Shown piece by piece: positions 59,653-64,000 of a DNA stretch of 64,000 nucleotides. The first letter of the stretch is position 1, and each line of letters begins with the position of its first letter. A program made the position numbers and the translations under genes. This DNA is from 630D-37 sp037478835 (GTDB lineage Bacteria; Chloroflexota; Anaerolineae; Anaerolineales; Villigracilaceae). The notes under the pieces are model-generated. The model saw only the letters and a list, made by a program, of their open reading frames with translations. It did no database searches and was not told the origin of the DNA. The stretch spans positions 248,001 through 312,000 of the forward strand of contig JBBFLV010000002.1 of NCBI GenBank assembly GCA_037478835.1, read 5' to 3'.

Positions 59653-60836
59653 TGACTGAAATTCCCCCCCAGGAACAACCGCAAGAAGAAGAGGGCAAAC
59701 AGCCGGTCGGGCACACCTTCCGCTCCCTGCGCGAGCTCATTGATTACGTCGCCGGCCGCGCCCTGAAACCCGTCGAAGGGGATGAGGGCTTGGTCACACA
59801 GCCCATGCCTTTCCCCTTCCTGGCGATCGTCGGCCAGCGCGAAATGAAGCTTGCCCTGCTCCTCGGCCTGATCAACCCCAACGTGGGCGGCATCCTACTC
59901 ATCGGCCCGCGCGGCACGGCCAAGACCACCGCCGTGCGCTCCCTGCTCGACCTATTGCCCCAAATCGAACGCAGCCTGTGTTTTTACGGCTGTCTCCCCG
60001 AAGATGTGGAACAGGGTGGGATCGATGCCGTTTGTCCGGATTGTGCGCGCAAATATGCCGCCGGCGAACCGCTTACCCGTCTCGATCGCGTCCGCCTGAT
60101 CGAACTCCCGCTGAACGCCCGTCTGGAGGACGTTGTCGGCTATATCGAAGAGCGCCCTGTACCCCACGAGCGCATGCGCTTGCGCCGTGGCATCCTCGCC
60201 CAAGCCGATCGCAACATCCTGTACATCGACGAAGTCAACCTGCTCGATGATGAGATCGTCGATGCCATCCTAGATGCCGCCGCCCAGGGCACCTACACCG
60301 TCCGCCGCGGTCCGCTCAGCGCCACCTATCGCGCCCGTTTCCTCCTCATCGGCTCGATGAACCCGGAAGAAGGCCGCCTGCGCCCGCAAATCCTGGATCG
60401 CTTCGGCCTGCGCGTCATCGTGCGTGGCCTTTCGGACCCGAAAGAACGCCTGGAGGCCTACCGCCGTGTCCAGGCCTATCTCACCCATCCCATGCAGGTT
60501 ATCCGCCAGTATCGCGAAGAAATGGAGATCGTCGGTCAGGAAATCCAGCTTGCCCGTCAGCGCCTGCCTCGGGTGAAATTGGATGACACCCTCGCCCAAC
60601 GCGCCATCGAACAGGTGCAAAAAATGGGCATCGACTCCCTGCGCGCCGAGATCACCTGGTTCGAGGCCGCCCGTGCCTATGCCGCTGCCGATGGCCGCAC
60701 CGAAGTCACCCTAGATGACCTGCGCGCCGTCGCTCCTATGGCGCTGCGCCTGCGGCGTTCCGTGTTCATGAACGAATACTTCAAAAATCAGCAAGGGGAA
60801 GAGGAAGAGCTCTCCGATCTCCTTGAGCACCTTTGA
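59649..60836 (+). CDS. Magnesium-chelatase subunit I (BchI/ChlI)-type AAA+ ATPase
   Basis: The product has 395 residues; the start is ATGATG and either ATG is possible. Walker A is GPRGTAKTTAV, Walker B ILYIDEVNLLDD, and the arginine-finger region is in RLRPQILDRFGL. The Cys-rich loop CLPEDVEQGGIDAVCPDC is present as in BchI. In photosynthetic bacteria it works with BchD/BchH; neither is here. A cobalt-chelatase-like or MoxR-type chaperone role is equally possible. Confidence 0.9.
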   Translation: MMTEIPPQEQPQEEEGKQPVGHTFRSLRELIDYVAGRALKPVEGDEGLVTQPMPFPFLAIVGQREMKLALLLGLINPNVGGILLIGPRGTAKTTAVRSLLDLLPQIERSLCFYGCLPEDVEQGGIDAVCPDCARKYAAGEPLTRLDRVRLIELPLNARLEDVVGYIEERPVPHERMRLRRGILAQADRNILYIDEVNLLDDEIVDAILDAAAQGTYTVRRGPLSATYRARFLLIGSMNPEEGRLRPQILDRFGLRVIVRGLSDPKERLEAYRRVQAYLTHPMQVIRQYREEMEIVGQEIQLARQRLPRVKLDDTLAQRAIEQVQKMGIDSLRAEITWFEAARAYAAADGRTEVTLDDLRAVAPMALRLRRSVFMNEYFKNQQGEEEELSDLLEHL

Positions 60837-60838
60837 AC

Positions 60839-62413
60839 ATGCGCCTGCGTCATCTCCTGCTTCTCCTGCTCCTCTGCGGTCTTTTCACCTTCCGTCACTA
60901 TGGCTATAGCTGGGATGAGCCTCTGTATTACGATTATGCCGAGGCTCTCCCCTATGCGTACAATCCCCTGAACTGGTTCCGCCCGGATTTTGACCTGGAA
61001 AAGGCCTACGGTCCCAGCCCCGGCGATCACAAAACCCGCGGCCCGGCCTATTTGCTCTTTGCCCAACCCTTTGCGGCATTGTTCCAGCACCTCGGCCTGG
61101 CACGCGATGATGCCTGGCATCTGGTCAATTTCCTCGCCTTCCTGCTCGGCCTGATCCTCTTCCACCGCTTGGCGCGGCGCTGGTTCTCCCCGTTTGTCTC
61201 CCTCGTCCTTACGGCCCTCTTCGCCACCCAGCCCCTTATCTGGGGGCACGTCTTCATCAACCCCAAAGATATCCCCTTCCTTTTCGCCTTCCTGGCGGCC
61301 ATCCTCTTCGGCCTGGAAATGGTGGATCGTTGGGTCGAAGGCTCGCCTTCCTGGCCGCGCACCCTGCTGGCGGCCTTTTTCCTCGGCTTTGCCACCGTTC
61401 TGCGCGTCCTCGCCCCCCTGGCCGGCCTGTTGGTGCTCATCGTAGCCATCATGCGCCGGCCGCGCCTACCGTGGTTGCACCTGCTTGCCTACTTTTTCGT
61501 TGCCGGCCTGGTCACAATCGCCCTCTGGCCCTACCTTTGGAGCGATCCCCTGGGGCGTTTCCTCCAGGTCTTCCTGCTCATGTCGAACAACGCGGCCACC
61601 TTCAAGGTCCTCTTCAACGGCTACCTCTATCAACCTACGACCCTTCCCGGTCGCTATCTCCCCTTTTTATTGTGGATCACGATTACGGAACCGACCTGGC
61701 TGCTTGCCGGCCTCGGCTTGATCCTGTCCTTTGGGCTGGTCCTGCGCCGGGGCCGGGCGCGCCGGCGGAACGCTAGCGACCCGCAGCTACCTGCGGGCGC
61801 CCCGAGCTTCGCCTTAGCCGAAGCCGGGATCGTCGCCGCCTGGTTCCTCGTTCCCGTCCTCTATGTCCTGCTGCGGCGGCCCCCGATGTACGATAACTAT
61901 CGGCACTTCCTTTTCATCTTGCCGCCGATCTTTTACCTGGCCGGCTTTGGCCTGGAAGCCCTGCTCCGTCACCTGCACTTTCCCACCGTGTGGCGGGTGG
62001 TGCTGGCCTGTCTATTGCTCCTACCCGGCGTGCTTGGCATTGCCGTCCTACATCCCTATGAGTACACCTACTACAACAGCCTGATCGGAGGGCCGGCCGG
62101 CGCCTTTGGGCGCTTTGAGACCGATTACTGGCTCACCTGCTACAAAGAAAGCGTCCGGCGGCTCAATGCGTTGCTGGATCACCCGGTGCGGCTTTTCGTC
62201 TGGCGCGAGGCCTATATCGCCGCCGCCTATGCCGGCCCGAATGTCGAAGTCCACAGCCTGCGCGAAGAACCGGAAGGTGCAAAACGCGGGGATTATCTCC
62301 TGGTCAACACTCGCGCCTTGGAAGATCGCGGCATCAATCCCTTCGCGCCGGAAATTTTCCGCGTGCAACGAGCCGGCGCTACATTTTGTATTGTTCGTCG
62401 GCTGGGGAAATAG
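60839..62413 (+). CDS. GT-C family membrane glycosyltransferase (PMT/ArnT-like)
   Basis: The product has 524 residues from the ATG at 60839; a TTG at 60833 overlaps the previous stop. About eleven membrane helices are visible. The first external loop holds YSWDEPLYYDYAEALPY, whose Asp-Glu is the catalytic acid of the GT-C PMT_2 family. FINPKDIPFLFAFLAAI is a second typical segment. It uses a polyprenyl-phosphate sugar to modify lipids or proteins outside. A soluble C-terminal domain of about 100 residues follows. Confidence 0.88.
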   Translation: MRLRHLLLLLLLCGLFTFRHYGYSWDEPLYYDYAEALPYAYNPLNWFRPDFDLEKAYGPSPGDHKTRGPAYLLFAQPFAALFQHLGLARDDAWHLVNFLAFLLGLILFHRLARRWFSPFVSLVLTALFATQPLIWGHVFINPKDIPFLFAFLAAILFGLEMVDRWVEGSPSWPRTLLAAFFLGFATVLRVLAPLAGLLVLIVAIMRRPRLPWLHLLAYFFVAGLVTIALWPYLWSDPLGRFLQVFLLMSNNAATFKVLFNGYLYQPTTLPGRYLPFLLWITITEPTWLLAGLGLILSFGLVLRRGRARRRNASDPQLPAGAPSFALAEAGIVAAWFLVPVLYVLLRRPPMYDNYRHFLFILPPIFYLAGFGLEALLRHLHFPTVWRVVLACLLLLPGVLGIAVLHPYEYTYYNSLIGGPAGAFGRFETDYWLTCYKESVRRLNALLDHPVRLFVWREAYIAAAYAGPNVEVHSLREEPEGAKRGDYLLVNTRALEDRGINPFAPEIFRVQRAGATFCIVRRLGK

Positions 62414-62429
62414 CACTACTTTGTGGAAG

Positions 62430-62540
62430 GGCTATATACGTCCGTGTGCATCTGTGTTTCCCTTTTGTCTTTGCCCCCTGCATCCATCTCCTTCGTGTCT
62501 CTCCCATCCATGCTTTTCCGTGTTCCCTTCACGTTACCGC
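62430..62540. repeat. Simple intergenic repeat of the CCGTGTGCATCTGTGTTTCCC type
   Basis: ACGTCCGTGTGCATCTGTG, CATCCATCTCCTTCGTG and CCATCCATGCTTTTCCGTG are degenerate copies of the words at 16290 and 24440. They fill the gap between convergent genes; no terminator is seen. Confidence 0.5.
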
Positions 62541-62541
62541 T

Positions 62542-64000
62542 TTATGGATATTTCTGTCGCACAGCGCTCCCCATGCGGATGGTCTGACCGCTGGACGGTG
62601 GATGGAGCGGAAGCAAAACGTGGAACTGGCTCCCTGGGAAGTGCACTTCATCGTAACCGGGGCTCTCGACCCATATCCGTCCCTTGTGGGCCTCGATCAC
62701 GGCCTTGCAGAGTGCCAGCCCCAGTCCTGTACCGCCGCCCATAAAGCGCACCTTACTGGTAGAATGTCGTCCCACGTCACTGCTCTGGTAGAACTTGGTG
62801 AAGATGGCCTCGCGTTGGGAAGGGTCTACGCCCACGCCGGTATCGCTGAAAATCAGCTCCAGTCCGCCGGTGGGCAAGTCCTGTGTGGGACGTCGTAGCT
62901 TGGCCTCCACGCGCAGTTGTCCTCCATCGGGAGTGAATTTAATTCCATTTTCGATCAGCTGGAAAAATACCTTGGAAAGCAATGTTCGATCACCGGGAAC
63001 GAAGGGCAGAGCAGGAAGTTCAATGTGTAGGACCTGAGAACGTTGTGCCAATCGGGGTGCCAACGCTTCTGCCGCCTCCCGAACCAACACTCCGATATCG
63101 ACCATCTCGGTTTCTAGAGGGGAAGTATGTTGTGTCAACTGGGTGATGGCAAACATGCTTTCCAAGATGTTGTGCATGCGCAGGGTGCTCTCATGCATGC
63201 TTTTGAGAAAGGTGCGCACATCCGGGTCCAGATCTTCTTTTTCTAACAGCATTTCAACGTACCCGCGGATCACCGTCAAGGGTGTGCGCAGCTCATGGGA
63301 GGCAATGCTGATGAAATCGGCGCGTGTCCGATCCAGGCGTTCCACTTCCCGTTGAGCCTTTTCCAGGGCATGGGTAGTCTGGCGCAGCTCACGGTTCAGG
63401 CGCACCAGATCTTCCACCAATTTGGCATTTTCCAGTGCTACGGCGGTTTGTTGTCCCAGCGCAGTCAGGAGGGCCAGGTCCTGTTCGGAGAAAGGTTGCG
63501 CATTCAGCCGTGGACCAAAAGCAAAGAGGCCGATCCAGTTGCCTTTCGAGAAAACGGGCACGTAGACTTCCGTTTGCAGTGCTTGCAACCACTCTCGCTC
63601 AAAGGATGAGAGCCCTCGGAATTCCGGCAGGAAATCCACGTCGTATTGGAGCAGTGGTTGACCGCGCAGCAGAAAATCGGTGAGGGGATGGTTTTCGGGG
63701 AGCTCCAGCGGTTTGATCGGGCGCTCGGCAGGGTGACGCACCGCGCGCAAACGATAGCGCGTTGTCCCATTCTCATTGATTTTTTCCACCAAGAACAGAA
63801 AACCGTGCTGTAGCCCCACCGTTTCCATGATCAGGGCCACCGTGACCTGTGCTAGGCGTTGCATTTCCAGAATATGGCTGATATTCTGGCTATAAAGTTG
63901 GACGATGCGCGAGACATCCGGGCGTTCTGCGCGTAGCCAGCGATTGATCACCCGCTGCACCTGGTTTAGGAGCGGGGTGAAAAGAAGCGCCAATCCCAAC
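62542..64000 (-). CDS. GAF-domain sensor histidine kinase (N-terminus beyond the window)
   Basis: 486 residues are visible; the frame is open to the right edge, and the TTG at 63999 is only the first possible codon there. Residues about 40-215 are a GAF-type sensor (TVALIMETVGLQHGFLF, PFSEQDLALLTALGQQTAVALENA). A coiled coil leads to the HisKA box SIASHELRTPLTVIRGY, then the HATPase with N-box FFQLIENGIKFTPDGG, G1 DTGVGVDPSQ and G2 GGGTGLGL. Membrane helices may lie in the missing part. There is no response regulator alongside. The tail resembles that of the kinase at 3629. Confidence 0.9.
   Translation of the reverse strand, partial: LGLALLFTPLLNQVQRVINRWLRAERPDVSRIVQLYSQNISHILEMQRLAQVTVALIMETVGLQHGFLFLVEKINENGTTRYRLRAVRHPAERPIKPLELPENHPLTDFLLRGQPLLQYDVDFLPEFRGLSSFEREWLQALQTEVYVPVFSKGNWIGLFAFGPRLNAQPFSEQDLALLTALGQQTAVALENAKLVEDLVRLNRELRQTTHALEKAQREVERLDRTRADFISIASHELRTPLTVIRGYVEMLLEKEDLDPDVRTFLKSMHESTLRMHNILESMFAITQLTQHTSPLETEMVDIGVLVREAAEALAPRLAQRSQVLHIELPALPFVPGDRTLLSKVFFQLIENGIKFTPDGGQLRVEAKLRRPTQDLPTGGLELIFSDTGVGVDPSQREAIFTKFYQSSDVGRHSTSKVRFMGGGTGLGLALCKAVIEAHKGRIWVESPGYDEVHFPGSQFHVLLPLHPPSSGQTIRMGSAVRQKYP

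Noticed and set aside
1..64000. tRNA, rRNA, riboswitch or insertion sequence
   Set aside because: I looked for cloverleaf arms with T-loop consensus, rRNA words, known riboswitch cores and transposase motifs in all gaps and saw none that I could support.

Overview
This 64 kb window looks like chromosomal DNA of a member of the Chloroflexota, most likely class Anaerolineae and probably thermophilic. That placement is an inference from gene content, not from an rRNA or other marker. The clues are an archaeal-type fructose-bisphosphate aldolase/phosphatase, a glucosyl-3-phosphoglycerate synthase, many lipoproteins with Thr/Pro/Ala-rich linkers after the lipobox, GC-rich coding DNA, and murein genes (MurJ, class A PBP). 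I see no rRNA, tRNA, CRISPR array, intact insertion sequence or prophage. About 50 protein genes are supported.

Layout. 1-7.2 kb (+): a secreted protein cut by the left edge, a glutaminyl-cyclase-like M28 enzyme, a soluble histidine kinase, HflX, a small membrane protein and a sulfotransferase. 7.2-11.2 kb (-): a complete ABC importer (ATPase, two permeases, binding lipoprotein). 11.2-16.1 kb (+): a decayed lipoprotein relic, a large lipoprotein, a polytopic membrane protein and a thioesterase. 16.1-20.0 kb: a gene-free relic region, then a GT4 glycosyltransferase and a universal-stress-domain/GpgS fusion, a likely compatible-solute module. 20.3-25.2 kb (-): cytochrome c, SMC and RNase III, with tlyA divergent from rnc. 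26.3-32.7 kb (-): two giant secreted paralogues sharing about 1.29 kb that I read as identical. 33.3-42.6 kb (-): SpoU methyltransferase and FBP aldolase/phosphatase, then a tightly overlapping run of SDR, murJ, gmk, rhomboid, maoC and PBP1A. 42.8-48.4 kb (-): a DUF3048 lipoprotein, a CoA-transferase pair with a hydrolase between its subunits, and a P5C-type aldehyde dehydrogenase. 48.7-53.4 kb (+): queA, a double ThyX-like protein, a PD-(D/E)XK-like protein and a SIMPL lipoprotein. 53.5-58.4 kb (-): etfA-etfB-acyl-CoA dehydrogenase, then a 2-hydroxyacid dehydrogenase with a CMP-sugar synthetase. 58.7-62.4 kb (+): a zinc-ribbon membrane protein, a thioesterase, a BchI-type ATPase and a GT-C glycosyltransferase. 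62.5-64 kb (-): a GAF-histidine kinase cut by the right edge.

Functional themes. One is acyl-CoA/organic-acid metabolism (ETF, ACAD, CoA transferase, MaoC, SDR, thioesterases, P5C-type ALDH). Another is envelope and glycan synthesis (PBP1A, MurJ, GT-C and GT4 enzymes, sulfotransferase, CMP-sugar synthetase). A third is thermo- or osmo-protection (GpgS module). The most unusual signals are: the USP-GpgS fusion beside a GT4; a tandem ThyX whose halves have lost complementary pieces of the ThyX motif, next to a nuclease-like gene; a recombining pair of LamG/spherulin-4 proteins; several genes apparently transcribed from extended -10 promoters so close to the ATG that their mRNAs should be leaderless; and several families of simple-sequence intergenic repeats that abut, and in places supply, the stop codons of genes.
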